Assembly: GCF_021347895.1 (NCBI RefSeq)
Contig: NC_067123.1
Location: 2,124,149-2,188,148, forward strand
Reading direction: 5' to 3'
Source of the DNA: Acanthochromis polyacanthus
Lineage: Eukaryota > Chordata > Actinopteri > Pomacentridae
DNA length: 64,000 nt
The notes under the pieces are model-generated. The model did no database searches, was not told the origin of the DNA, and was given only the letters and a program-made list of their open reading frames with translations. Every line of letters begins with the position of its first letter. The stretch's first letter is position 1. Positions 45,811 through 57,166 of this stretch are shown here, piece after piece. A program made the translations under genes and the position numbers.

Positions 45811-47935
45811 TCCACCACTTTATCCTCAGTTCAGCTGCCTCTGCAGAGCTGCATCTCTCCAGCCAATGTTACCTGGCTTTGCTTGGATCATCTGTCCAAC
45901 TGGAGCAACTTCACACATTTCAAATAAGAAATTAATGACTGATATTACAGTCATATGTTTCTCACTTTTTGTGAAGATTTCATTGTTCCTCTTCTCCTCC
46001 TCAGCTCCTCCATCAGACTCTCCTCCTGCCGATCACCTGTAACATCAAACACATCTTCATTAGGATACCACTCTATACACAAGTGCCAGAGTGTCCTATA
46101 TGTTCATCAGCCAACACAGAGGACACATTTCAACTCAATAGTTCACTTTTAGCTCTTTTCAATTTCACCTAAAATTCATACAAATGAACTTAAACTGTTA
46201 AAAATATGTAACACAGACAGAAAACAGGCATGGAAAAAGAGAATAAAGAGAATATAAAGATGCTGCTGCAGGTGATTCAAGGCAGAAATGCTGGTAGAAA
46301 ACTGTTCATGTTGTAAGTTCCTGTATGCATTTTACTGCTCAGTTACCCTCAATAAAGCCATTTATTTCTAGTTCAGTATATAGACAGCTCTCACTCTGTT
46401 CTTTGTATTCTCCCATAGACTGCTTTGCACTCTGTGTCACCTGTACCTTCAGAGCTCTGAAGAAAAGAACAACAGACAACTTGGATTCCTCTGATTTATT
46501 GCAAAGAACAAAAAGGTTTTGCCTCCAACAGCTTGTTATGAAAATGATTGCATTAGATGACTGAATGTTCTTATTTATTGTAATACTGTGTGACGTATGC
46601 TAAAAGAGGAACGAGGAGACGAGCTGCTTGCACAGGAATTTGACGGATAACAAACCAGTGTGAACCCACTGCCTGTAGCGACCTAGAGAGAACACGTACC
46701 AAGATGTGGTTGCCGTTCCCATCTATTGTGCGCGCGCGTGCAGGAGGACCTGCCGTTACGCTGAAAAAAAAAATCCTGGCGAGAACCCTGCTCTACCCCC
46801 TCCCAACTCGCACACTTGCCCCATACACTGACTGCATGGACACCTCCACTTTTAAGGAACTGAAACTGTCTGTTTTGGACTGTCCACACAGCCCATCTTG
46901 CTCCCCCCCCGATCTCTCCTGTCTGCAGCTCAGCACAGGCTCCTGATCAGGAAATGGAAAAGCAGATGTCAGCCTCTAACTGTTGCTAACATCCCATTGT
47001 GCAATCTTTTGGACAATGTGTACAGACTTATTAAAAAAACCCAATCTATTCTGAGTTTAATCTTTACGGTGAACACTTGACCCTAGTTCACTTAACTCCT
47101 GACTTCTCACCTCATTACAAAGTTAAAACCCTCTTATTTTAACAGTTATCAAAACTCTTAAAAGCATTCCCATTTCATAAAGCATAAGTTCTATCAAGCA
47201 CATCAGTTTCTATGGTAACCAAAAACATCACTTTTCACAGTGAGCTGCTGTTCTGACCTGGTTACTTCTTAAACCAAGATTATCAAAACTCTTTCTGAAA
47301 CCTATAAAATCAGTAAAAAGGACATATTTAAAGAAACAACCAACTTATGTATAAAGAAAAGACATTTTCCCAAAAAATAATCAACCCTTCATTCTTTCTG
47401 AATGAGGCTCTCTTCTGATTTCTACATTGTTTCAACATTAAAGAATGTAAGAATAGACGCTTGGTTAGTTCAAACTCATTCATTAGGTTATGGCATAATC
47501 TGATCCTAAATCACAGGTTATAACATCACAATGTTCCCTTATTTAGCTGTTGTTCTGTCAGAGTCTCCCCTTTGTGGCTGATTCTGGGATCTCATATCTC
47601 CATGCTTCACAACACTTACTACAAATTCACACCATACATACCTCTTTAACAAGGCACTGCATACCACTTTGAAGGGTCAACCTCCTGCTTGATGAAATGG
47701 CTGCTTTATACAACCGCAAGAGAAAAAAACCTAAACTGAGCTGCATGTTTTCAAAAGGATAATGTGAATCAGTTTTTAGCCTGTCTGCATCATCTAATAT
47801 ATCACACAAGTGAGTAAGAGTGTGAGAAAGAGGTATTTAGGGTCCTTCTACTTGAAATTCCATTTACGTTATGAAGCATTTCTACAAAGAACCAAAAAGT
47901 CGAGTACAATATTAAAAAAAAGACACAGGGATCGG
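45811..47935. other. Mostly featureless host DNA with a repeat fragment
   Basis: No splice-bounded exon or long frame recognised. At 46715-46795 there is a fragment of the 1.2-kb repeat's end (gcaggaggacctgccgttac through gagaaccctg). AATAAA-like signals occur near 46351. The remainder is AT-rich and unclassified. Confidence 0.5.
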
Positions 47936-48439
47936 ATCTAACAAATAGGCAAGTAACTAACGATTATTTTGATAATCGGTCGATTATTTTTTTTAATTAA
48001 CCGGTTTATTCACTTATATTTTAGTTTTGCCTTTATTTTCCAATGTAACATATTAATAAAGGGCCTATGTCATTCAACGTACATTTTAAGAGCTTTTAAC
48101 CATGTTACAATGTCCTAAATTCTTCAAAAACTTATCCAGAGTTGTATTTTAGTATGTCTCAATTAGCAGCAATCAAACAGAGACTCATCAACACACACAT
48201 ACTCATACAACCATCCAACGTCACAAGATCTTAAATGAAGTTCCACCAAGGCAACATTTATACTTTAAAAACATCTTTCCTGTAGAGAAGCATTTTCTGG
48301 GCACCATTTATTTTAAGCTGTACTACAATAATATCACAAGTAAGGGCTCCAAAAGTAGTGAACTAAATTTAAGGTAGTAATTTGAGAACAGAAAGAAAAC
48401 AGAAGCAATTTTACTATTAACTGCATTTCATTTTTTCCA

Positions 48440-48449
48440 ACCCCCCCCC

Positions 48450-48480
<31 letters not shown>

Positions 48481-48490
48481 ACACACACAG
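48440..48490. repeat. Poly-C tract followed by (AC)n
   Basis: About 27 consecutive C residues, then about 11 AC units. Such runs are prone to assembly error. Confidence 0.95.
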
Positions 48491-48654
48491 ATTTCACCTG
48501 AGAACGAGTTTTACAGCTTATTAACATGCTGTGAAACTGTAAACAAAACTCAAAATAAAGTGTCATTTCAGGATCCTAAATGGAAGTCACATTTTTAAGA
48601 GTTAAAAAAACTGAATATTTAGAGAAAACAAGTGCATTTTACAAATAATGTAAA

Positions 48655-48935
48655 CATTAGTCTAATGAATGAATCATGAACTTTGCATTGCAGTGCAAAA
48701 ATGTTAGCATGTCCACATGCTCTGGGCTAAGGCTAGCTCTCTTTTTAGAGGCTATATTCCCTGCTGCAGAAAACAGCCGCTCTGCTGGTGTAGTAGTGCT
48801 TGGTATTGAGGTAGGACTTTGCTCACCTTGACAAAAAGGGGTACTTCACCTCATTTGACTTCCACCACTGTAACGACTTTTCTCCCTTGGAAACTGGCTT
48901 CTCACCGAAGTACGTGAGGACCTCCTGTCAGACTT
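48655..48935 (-). pseudogene. hAT transposase C-terminal dimerisation domain
   Basis: Minus-strand reading gives EVLTYFGEKPVSKG, QWWKSNEVKYPFLSR, then after one stop/frame change TTTPAERLFSAAGNIASKKR and SPEHVDMLTFLHCNAKF. This is the hAT C-terminal dimerisation (hATC) signature, which holds transposase monomers together. The frame is too short and broken to stand out as an ORF. The closest style is ZBED1-like elements of fish. Confidence 0.85.
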
Positions 48936-48969
48936 TCCCAGTGAGTACACAGCCGCTGAGCGTGAGTCT

Positions 48970-49696
48970 GGCTGAATCCCAAACCGCCCCCTACACACTC
49001 CCCCTCCACTACCGAGTGTCACTCCAAAAGAAGTCACACTCGCAGCTGTGGAGGGCACCTATTATTGAAGGGGGAGGGTATAAATACGATCGTCAGGAAT
49101 GGGATGCCCTGTCGCCTCACCGGAAAACGGAAGACGTCATCGCCATGGTAACAGAAAGACGCCTACTGTCATGGCTGTAGCGCTGTGGCACAGGTTGCAA
49201 CTAACAAGGATCGCTGCTGCTTCCAGAAGACGAAAGTGTCCCACTTTTTTTTCACTCACATGTTTTCCAATCCTATTATCTGGCATTTCAGATCCAACAA
49301 ATGAATGAATGAATTCTGTCAGTTGTGTTCAAATTTTAAGGTGTCAGGGGGTGCACAATTAAATCAAACGTCAGCAGAGAAGAAGATTTGTTTCTTTTGT
49401 TTTATCTTTTTACACCACTATTTTTGTGATGTTCTGTCAGTGTGAAAAAGGCGTGGGAGAAATAAAGGACGCATGTGGAACTCACATCAATATGTTTGTT
49501 TCCTCCTCCATTTCAACGTTGCACTTCCTGAAAAAGTTGTCCAGAGTGAGCATCGATGCAGACTCGCTGTTTAAGGGCTGAACAGTCCACTCTCCCTCCG
49601 CACTACGCGGTTTGGGACGGCCCTTAATATGGAGGACCCTCCGCGGGAACGCGCAAACGGAGGGGTAGTGTGTAGGGGGCGGTTTGGGATTCAGCC
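48970..49696. mobile_element. TIR element (MITE-like) upstream of the HECT gene
   Basis: A 727-bp element with inverted ends ggctgaatcccaaaccgccc and gggcggtttgggattcagcc, extending to about 37 bp of TIR. I see no convincing target duplication, so the superfamily is open (PIF/Harbinger-like is one option). No transposase. It lies about 170 bp upstream of the HECT gene's first ATG. Confidence 0.8.
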
Positions 49697-49864
49697 ATGG
49701 ATTGACGCAGAGCTTGTTAACATATTCCGATACACTAGGTGGCGCTGTTCTGCTGTGCATTGGTTTGGATACTAGAGTAAACAAAACTTTATTGGCAACC
49801 GCTACAAATCCAGACTCGGTCCTCTATCCCAAATATTGATGTGGCGTGCGAAGTGCACGACAAA

Positions 49865-52800
49865 ATGTCAAAAACCTGCCCAGAGCTGCTGAGAGAAGCA
49901 GCGAATTTGATTGAGGAAGCTCTGAGCAGAACTCCTCCGGCTCCGGCGGCTCAGTCACAGCAGATACCAGCTGCTCAATCACGTACACCTGTCCAAGGTA
50001 AGCTAATTAACTTAATGTTAGCCAGGTGTGCCACTAATCAGTGACTCGGGACACATATGTAGGTTAAATTATATAGCTGTTTGGAGTTGGATCGAAAATG
50101 TATTTGCGGTAGACTCATTAGCCTACTGCGTGCTTCGTGTGTAGGCTACATGTTCAGTGTAAATGATGGGAGCTTAAAACGAGTTCGCTAATCGGCAGAA
50201 TAGTGATAGTTAGCAGCAACATGCTAGGATAGAAGTTGAGGCTGTTTTAGCTGACTGGTGACTATTGAGCTGTGACATTTTTCTGTGTTGCAGCCGAGGT
50301 AGCAAGGCTCTTTGCGCCGTACAACGGTGGAGCCAGAAGGAAAACGACGAGAAGACAGGCACAAGTCCAAGTTAGTCGAAGAAGCTACACATACACACTG
50401 TCTGTTGTTTGGCTGACCACAACGCGGATAAAGTTCCAAGCGTGCTGCTTAAAGCAGACCTCCTTACTTCAGGACTTGGAGAGCAAAAAGTGACATTTTC
50501 AGGTCAGTATGAAATTAGGAATTTACCCAAACCAAAAAAAAGCTTGTACTGTCTGTGGCTCGTTGAAATTATTTGCATTTTAACTTTGCGTTTCTTTTAA
50601 GTCACAAGTATTTCCATTTGTTCATATTCGACTCAAACTTTTCATAGTGTGAATAATGGTTGTCTCAGGCTTTAGGTGAGTCAATATGAGTTATGTCTTT
50701 TTCTTTCTTTCTTTTTTTTAACAGGGAATGACAATGATCCCATGATTATAACAAATAAACTGATGGAAGTGTTTCCGAAGCTCAAAGAAGGGGGAGGCTT
50801 TGAATTCTAAAAATTGTAGGATCTACTCGTAGCTGAAATCTCGTGTTGCTTCCATGTCCCAGCACTGGATACACCCTTGCCTATCTGAAAGATCCAGCGA
50901 CGATGATTGGACAGGCTCCACTCTACATACGTCCACTTCAACAGGATCTACCCATAGATTGTGTACATAGATTTACAGAGACTCAGTTTAATACATAATC
51001 AAAACAAAGCTCACTGGTGACTCTTAATCATTAGTTAAACACCGTTTGTTATTGTTGTTAGGAGAGCTCACAAACTGCCTCTGGTCCAGTCATCCCCTGT
51101 ATCACTTGTCAGAAGGAAGTTCCCTTTTCAGAGATGAAGCTGCACAGATTGAGCTGCACTGGGTATGTAATTCCTAAAGAAATGCGAGGGTAGCATATTC
51201 ATTTTTCTTCTGGAAAATGCATCTGTTAGTGTTGTGCACACAAAGTATGACCATAATTTCAATTTTGTTAACTTCAAGGACATCCATGCAGGAATCAGAG
51301 AGAGAACAAGAGGGAGGACGAAGTGAAGAAAATGATAGAGAGACGGCCCCAGTCAGAGTGTTCCAGTGAGGCCTGGAACATCAGCTGAATGCAGTTGTAT
51401 CAGCAGTGATTTACATCGAGGACTTGGATGACAAGGAAACAGACAATGGTTTGTGTCATCACAATAGGGTTGCTGTAAGATTGTGTGTAACTTAAACTCA
51501 GTCCATAGAAAATGACACCTGCAAGATATAATTAGATAAGAGAATACAGCTGCACACAATAACACGACTGGGTTATATATTCTAACTGTTAAAATGTTTA
51601 GTTTTTGTTCAGAATGCTGTTTTCATGACAACTCTGCTTTGTAACAGATTCTGAAGATGTTAGGCCTCACATGTTTGTCAGTGACATGGACAGAACTTTC
51701 CTCCTTTTCTGTAGAATGAGAGGATGGTGACATGCCAACTTACAACATGCCTCTGAGATGGATAACTTTATTATTGTTGTCTAGAATGGAAGCTGATTAA
51801 AGAACCAGCTCAAGCTGCCAAAGTTTTCAAAGAGAATCTGCTAAGTGAACATGCATCTGGGAAACCACTGAGAATGAAGATGGATGTGAGGGACTCTGAA
51901 GAGGAACGGGAACTTCTCTCTTTCTATAAACAGCCGCAAGAATGGGCATGTCCACTTCACTGTACTTTTCTTGGTAGGTAATATAAAGTTTGTAATATAA
52001 AATATACTGTAAAGTTTATACAGTTCCATATAAGATACTTATATGGAATTGTTACATGGAAAAATGGGACCCAAAAATATATAGAACTTGATGACCACTT
52101 ATGAAAAGCACAATATTCTCCTGTAATCTGGAATGGATGCTATTCTAGAATTACAGCTAATAGTTGTTACCTTATCCAGTTACCTGCATCAGTCAGCCAC
52201 TGTTTTTCCACTGTATTATCAGTATTTTGTTTCAGGTGATGATGTTGTTGGAGAGGGAGTGATGCGGTACTTTATGACAACAATAATATCCAAACTGCAG
52301 TTTGGATTCAGTCTAGATCTTGGTAAGTCTCTTAATATTTTGAAGGCAATTTTTAAATGTATATCATTCGTTAATTGTTGTGACTCTATCCTCTGCTCTC
52401 TTGGTACTTTACAGGAGGAATGGGCCGAACACTATTTGAGGGTGAACCTGACCGTCTCGTTCCAGCAGCATCAGAGGTGCTTATTGAAAGCGACCTCTTC
52501 CCTGTTACAGGAAGGATGTTGGCCCACAGCTTTCTGCATGATGGCCCCCATGTCAGAGGATTAAGTCCTGCTGTAGTTCATGTACTGTTCAATGGGGACC
52601 CTGAAACGGCAACTGTTGCTACAGAAGACTGTCCTGATCTGGACATCAGGAGTGTCATAGAACTGGTATGCATCCTAAAAAAGTTTGTCTTGCAAAATTA
52701 TTGTTTGGACAAATGTAATAACTTGTATGGTCTTGATTTTAGCTTGAACATGAAGAACTTACACCGGAACAGAAGGACACAGTTTCAGCTCTTTCCCTGT

Positions 52801-52890
52801 CTTGGGATCTCCCGGCAGTCAACAGAACAAATCGGAGATGGCTGCATAACAAAGTTCTACTGCATGCAGCGAGTTCCTGATGGTTAAGTG
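49865..52890 (+). pseudogene. HECT E3 ubiquitin ligase-like gene, 5' exons (broken)
   Basis: Nine exon-like blocks with matching splice sites: about 49865-49997 (MSKTCPELLREAANLIEEA), 50294-50502, 50725-50965, 51062-51162 (a CITCQ...LHRLSC zinc-ribbon-like piece), possibly 51291-51370, 51785-51973, 52236-52322, 52415-52665 and 52743-52890. The last four are open and phase-consistent and read YKQPQEWACPLH, GEGVMRYFMTTIISKLQ, GRMLAHSFLHDGPHVRGLSP and SWDLPAVN: the N-lobe style of G2E3-like HECT proteins expanded in fishes. Exon 2 needs a one-base shift, exon 3 has a shift and a TGA, and exon 9 ends in TGA. HECT enzymes pass ubiquitin to substrates. It is probably a decaying paralog; sequencing errors are the alternative. 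Confidence 0.7.
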
Positions 52891-53460
52891 ACAGAATTCA
52901 TTGCTGTAGTTGTTGAAATTATAGAAAGTGTTGTGAACCCTGGTTATGTTATGTCAGCACTGGCAGAGATGAAACATTTAACATAATCCATAGTCGTGTT
53001 AAAGTTCTTGAAAAACAGCATTTAATTCATAATATACAGTTTAACTACAATAACTAATTTCACAAATGACATGGTAGGAAAAAATGATTATACAAAATGT
53101 AATCCTTTACAAAAAATCACACTACAGTACACTGAGAGCAGCTCAACACATCTGGTTTTGTGAATTTGCCTTTTGATAATATACTTTAAAAAGGCGATAC
53201 AGTCAAATGTCCACCACTCAGCACTAAAGACACCAGTTGCTGAAATGTATAAAATGGAATATTCTAAAATGTGTTAAGGGTTGATATATTCTGTACTAGT
53301 CTGAATGCATTTGTAAAGCAGTTCATTATGCTTTTATGAACATTTTCCCTACTGTGCCAACTTTTGTAAAAGTTGTGTTGAGGATTTGCTCTGTAGTATG
53401 GTCGGGTTTGTCTCTTAGGTCATTGGAGGACCATGCGCCAAATCAAACAGCTGAGAAAGG
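52891..53460 (+). other. Intron of the HECT-like gene, left part
   Basis: AT-rich with no exon recognised. Expected middle HECT exons (between SWDLPAVN and the C-lobe) are not found here or before 61331. Confidence 0.5.
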
Positions 53461-54032
53461 GACTGAAAGATCAAATCAAACTTTATTTATAAAGCACTTT
53501 TCATACAATAAAAAGCAGCTTAAAGTGCTGTACAACATTTAAAATAACAATACCCATCCCGCCCTCCCTCCTTATATATATATACACACACACACACACC
53601 CTGTCACCAATGGCTATAGGAAGACATGGCGTGGCACTGACGATTGTGGAAAACGCCTCCATTGGGGCCGTCCACACCGGGAGGAGCTCCAGGCCGTGCC
53701 CGCCGGAGGCGCCGGCACCCAGACTCCCCGACCACGACAGACACAGGGACCTCACACCGAGGTAGGGAGCCCCCCAACTAGCCGAGGAGACCCGAGGACA
53801 ACACCCCCAGCAGCAGACCAGACACAGCCCCCAGTGTGGAGGACCCCCCTGAGGAAACACTGGAGTTGAAAGAAATAAAATAAACAAATAAATGTGCTAA
53901 TAACTAAATAATGGGAAGTAAAAAACCTTAAAATACATAAGATGATAAATAAGGAATGATAAGAACAGAATATAAGAAGGCTTACAAGATCAGTTAAAAG
54001 CCTGATTAAAAAGGTAAGTCTTTAACCTTCCT

Positions 54033-55565
54033 TTAAAAACACCGACAGTCTCTGCAGTCCTGAGGTTCTCCGGCAGGCTGTTCCAGAGGCGGGGGGCCAT
54101 AATGGCTAAATGCCACCTCGCCGTATGTTCGAGTTCTGGCTTGTGGTGTAATTAAGAGTCCGCTGCCAGAGGACCTCAGGGTCCGCGAGGGTTGGTATGT
54201 TAAAAGGAGATTGGACAAATAAGAAGGCGCAAGGCCATTAAGACATTTAAAAACTAATAAAAGAACCTTAAAATCGATCCTGAAACGGACGGGGAGCCAA
54301 TGCAGCGACTTTAAAACTGGTGCAATATGCTCCCGCCCCCTGGTCCTTGTCAGCACGCGTGCGGCTGAGTTTTGTAAAAGCTGAAGATTAAAAATACTCT
54401 TTTTGGGAAGACCAGAGAGCAGGGCATTACAATAGTCTAGACGAGAAGAGATAAAAGCATGCATTAGCACCTCCATGCTGGCCTGAGAGAGAAATGGGTG
54501 GACTCTGGCTATGTTCTTAAGATGATAAAAACCTATCTTTGTTATGTTTTTAATATGTGGGATAAAATTCAGCTCAGAGTCAAAAATAACACCCAGGTTT
54601 TTTACAAATTCTGCTGGTTTAAAAACTTGTAATTTAAGTAAAAGTTTCTCTCTCTGACCTTCAGGACCAATAACTAAAACCTCAGTTTTGTCCTGGTTGA
54701 GCTGTAGGAAGTTCGCTGCCATCCATGACTTAATGTCTAAAATACACTTTAAAAGAGTATCAATTGGCCCTGTGTCATCAGGAGACACGGCAATGTACAG
54801 CTGTGTATCATCAGCGTAGCTATGGAAACTGATGCCGTGTCTCCTGATGACGTCCCCAAGAGGAAGCATGTAAAGATTAAAAAGAATGGGACCTAAAATT
54901 GACCCTTGGGGAACCCCACACCTAATTTCATGGGTTCCTGAGGAACACGTATCCATACTTGCATAAAAACATTGGTCTGTAAGATAAGAGTTGAACCAGT
55001 TAAGCACGGTACCAGAGAGGCCAACCAGGTGTCTGAGTCTGTTTAATAAGATATGATGGTCTACTGTATCAAAAGCGGTGCTTAGATCCAGTAGAACCAA
55101 CACTGTTAGTTTTTTGTTATCCAAGTTCCACCTGATATCATTTAAAATCTTTAAAAGTGCTGTCTCTGTACTGTGGTTCATCCTAAAACCAGACTGATGT
55201 GTTTCTAAAATGTTAATTCTGTTTAAAAAGTCACTGACTTGGTTAAGAACCAGTTTTTCTAAAATTTTACTTAAAAACGGTAAGTTGGATACAGGACGGT
55301 AGTTATTAAGAACATTAGGGTCTAGACTGCTCTTCTTCAGGAGGGGCTTCACCACCGCCGTTTTAAAGGCAGTGGGGAAGACACCTGTCTGAAGAGAGCA
55401 GTTCATTATGTTTAAAACTTGTTCCTCAAAGAATCCATAAAATGATTTTAAGAGTGGTGTGGGAATAGGATCTAAAAGGCAGGTTGTTGGGTTTACTTGG
55501 GAGAAAACTCGACCAAGTGTCCTTGCATCAACCAGGACAAAACTCTCCAGGGTTTCCTCAGGCAA
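54033..55565 (-). CDS. L2-like LINE reverse transcriptase
   Basis: A 510-residue open frame covering the RT domain and C-terminal part of ORF2. In order: KTAVVKPLLKKSSLD, NYRPVSNLPFLSKILEK, LLDLSTAFDTVDHHILL (motif A), GVPQGSILGPILFNLY (motif B), SYADDTQLY (motif C with catalytic Asp pair), KTEVLVIG, then thumb and a terminal region with LHWLPVRFRIDFK. The catalytic residues look intact. It is separated from the endonuclease by a frame change between 55565 and 55856, so ORF2 as a whole is broken. L2 RT uses target-primed reverse transcription at a nicked site. Confidence 0.9.
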   Translation of the reverse strand: MPEETLESFVLVDARTLGRVFSQVNPTTCLLDPIPTPLLKSFYGFFEEQVLNIMNCSLQTGVFPTAFKTAVVKPLLKKSSLDPNVLNNYRPVSNLPFLSKILEKLVLNQVSDFLNRINILETHQSGFRMNHSTETALLKILNDIRWNLDNKKLTVLVLLDLSTAFDTVDHHILLNRLRHLVGLSGTVLNWFNSYLTDQCFYASMDTCSSGTHEIRCGVPQGSILGPILFNLYMLPLGDVIRRHGISFHSYADDTQLYIAVSPDDTGPIDTLLKCILDIKSWMAANFLQLNQDKTEVLVIGPEGQREKLLLKLQVFKPAEFVKNLGVIFDSELNFIPHIKNITKIGFYHLKNIARVHPFLSQASMEVLMHAFISSRLDYCNALLSGLPKKSIFNLQLLQNSAARVLTRTRGREHIAPVLKSLHWLPVRFRIDFKVLLLVFKCLNGLAPSYLSNLLLTYQPSRTLRSSGSGLLITPQARTRTYGEVAFSHYGPPPLEQPAGEPQDCRDCRCF

Positions 55566-55855
55566 GGACAGCAGATCAGATGTGTTAACAGGTAAAACTT
55601 GGTGGGATAAAAGGCTGGATCTGATGTCCTTGATCTTGGTTCTGAAGTGGTCTGCAAAGTTCTCACAAAGAGTGTCTGATGGTGTCTTAAAAGCTTTATT
55701 AAAATTAGTGCCTGCTAAAACATTGAAAGTGGAGAATAGGAACCGGGGGTTGTTTTTATGTTCTGTGATGAGTTGTGAGAAATGAGAAGTTCTTTCCTGT
55801 TTGACTGCATTGTTGTAGGTTTTGAGTTGTTGACGTAAGATTTCATGATGAACTG

Positions 55856-57162
55856 TTAGTTTTGATTTCCTCCATCTCCTTTCAGCACTCCTGCAGTTTC
55901 TTTTAAGTGATTGATTTTATCATTTTTTCTCCATGGGGGTATCGTTTTCTTTCTGATTGTTTTTGTTAAAAGTCGAGCCACTGAGTCCAGAGTTGACTTC
56001 AGTCTGTTGTTAAAATTGTCAACAATAAAATCACACGGTGCAGGCAGAATTACTGCAGGAGTGCTCTGTAAAATCTCAATAAAATTTGCAGCCACTTCAG
56101 AAGTTAGATAACGTTTCCTCACTGTTCTCACCGGGGCCTCCTGCTGGTTAAAACTGGCGATATTAAAAAACACACAGTAATGGTCAGACACAGCCAGGTC
56201 AACAACAGAGGACACACCAGTGGACAGGCCATGGGTTATAACCAGGTCCAGGGTGTGTCCTCTGTTGTGAGTCGGCTGTGTGACATGCTGTGTAAAATCA
56301 AGGCAGTTTAAAAGATTTAAAAAGTCTCTGGACATTGAGTCCGAGATGTTGTCAATGTGTAGATTAAAATCGCCAGTTATTAAAATTCTGTTGTATTTGG
56401 TGTGAATGATTGACAAGAGATCTGAGAATTGACTGATAAAAGGCTGGAGTGATGGGGTGGTCTGTAGACTGTTAAACAGAGGATCTGGGTGCTGCTAAAA
56501 ACAAAAGCATGATGCTCAAAAGATGCATAACTGTTAAAGAATACTTCAGTTGGGGTGAGATCATTTTTAGTAATGGAGGCTGTTCCTCCTCCTCTTCTAC
56601 CCTGTCTGATGGAGAATAAAAAATTAAAATTCGGTGGGGAAGCCTCGGTGAGAACGACAGGTGCGTCAGTGCCAAGCCACGTCTCTGTCAGGAGAAGACT
56701 GTCCAATTTATTATCTAAAATCAAGTCATTTATGATAAAAGAGGAGGGCTTTGCCGCTGGTCGCTGAGGGGCACGCTCGATCAATGGAGGAAAATCCTTT
56801 CTGCTCAGGATATCAAACCTGTTGGTCAGCGGGATGGCCGGAGGCGATGAGGGAGGGGATGGAGGCACAGCATGGTGTTTGTCCCTGCAGGCAACGGACC
56901 AGAGCTCCGGCTGGCACGGAGTGGAGCTGACCGGAGCCTCCACTTTTCCACCGGCATACACCTGAGCCACCGCAGGTACAGGGGAGGAAGCGGGCCCCGC
57001 CGTTGTCCTAGGCTTCGCTCCCAGGCGAAGCCACGGATCCTCCGGCAGGGTTGAGGCAGCCTCGGGTTCTGGGGCCCCATTGATAGTAGAGCCGGACCAT
57101 GGAACGGTAAGATCGGCAACTGTCCCTGGAGCTGCTGGAGCGGGGCTACATGAGAGACCGGC
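55856..57162 (-). pseudogene. L2-like LINE ORF1 C-terminal part joined to endonuclease, frameshifted
   Basis: From 57162 leftwards: a Pro/Ala-rich ORF1 segment (NRFDILSRKDFPPL), then directly endonuclease with LLLTETWLG (catalytic Glu), GRRGGGTAS, LTVYRPP, and in a second frame (55856-56416) ILITGDFNLHID and VSDHYCVFF. The usual gap between ORF1 and ORF2 and the first endonuclease residues are missing, an apparent deletion that fuses the two in one frame. A shift near 56400 splits the endonuclease. Not functional as it stands. Confidence 0.82.
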
Positions 57163-57166
57163 CATG

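Larger units (their letters stand above)
47940..48935 (-). mobile_element. 3' half of a ZBED-type hAT transposon
   Basis: The left part (about 47955-48005) has a terminus-like cgattattttgataatcggt, followed by a 3' UTR and then the transposase C-terminus. The right side is cut by the TIR element at 48970, so the BED finger and catalytic core are gone. Confidence 0.75.

Noticed and set aside
53501..53887. 128-codon Cys/Trp-rich minus-strand frame
   Set aside because: Lies in the LINE 3' UTR and runs through a TA/CA microsatellite; no coding support.
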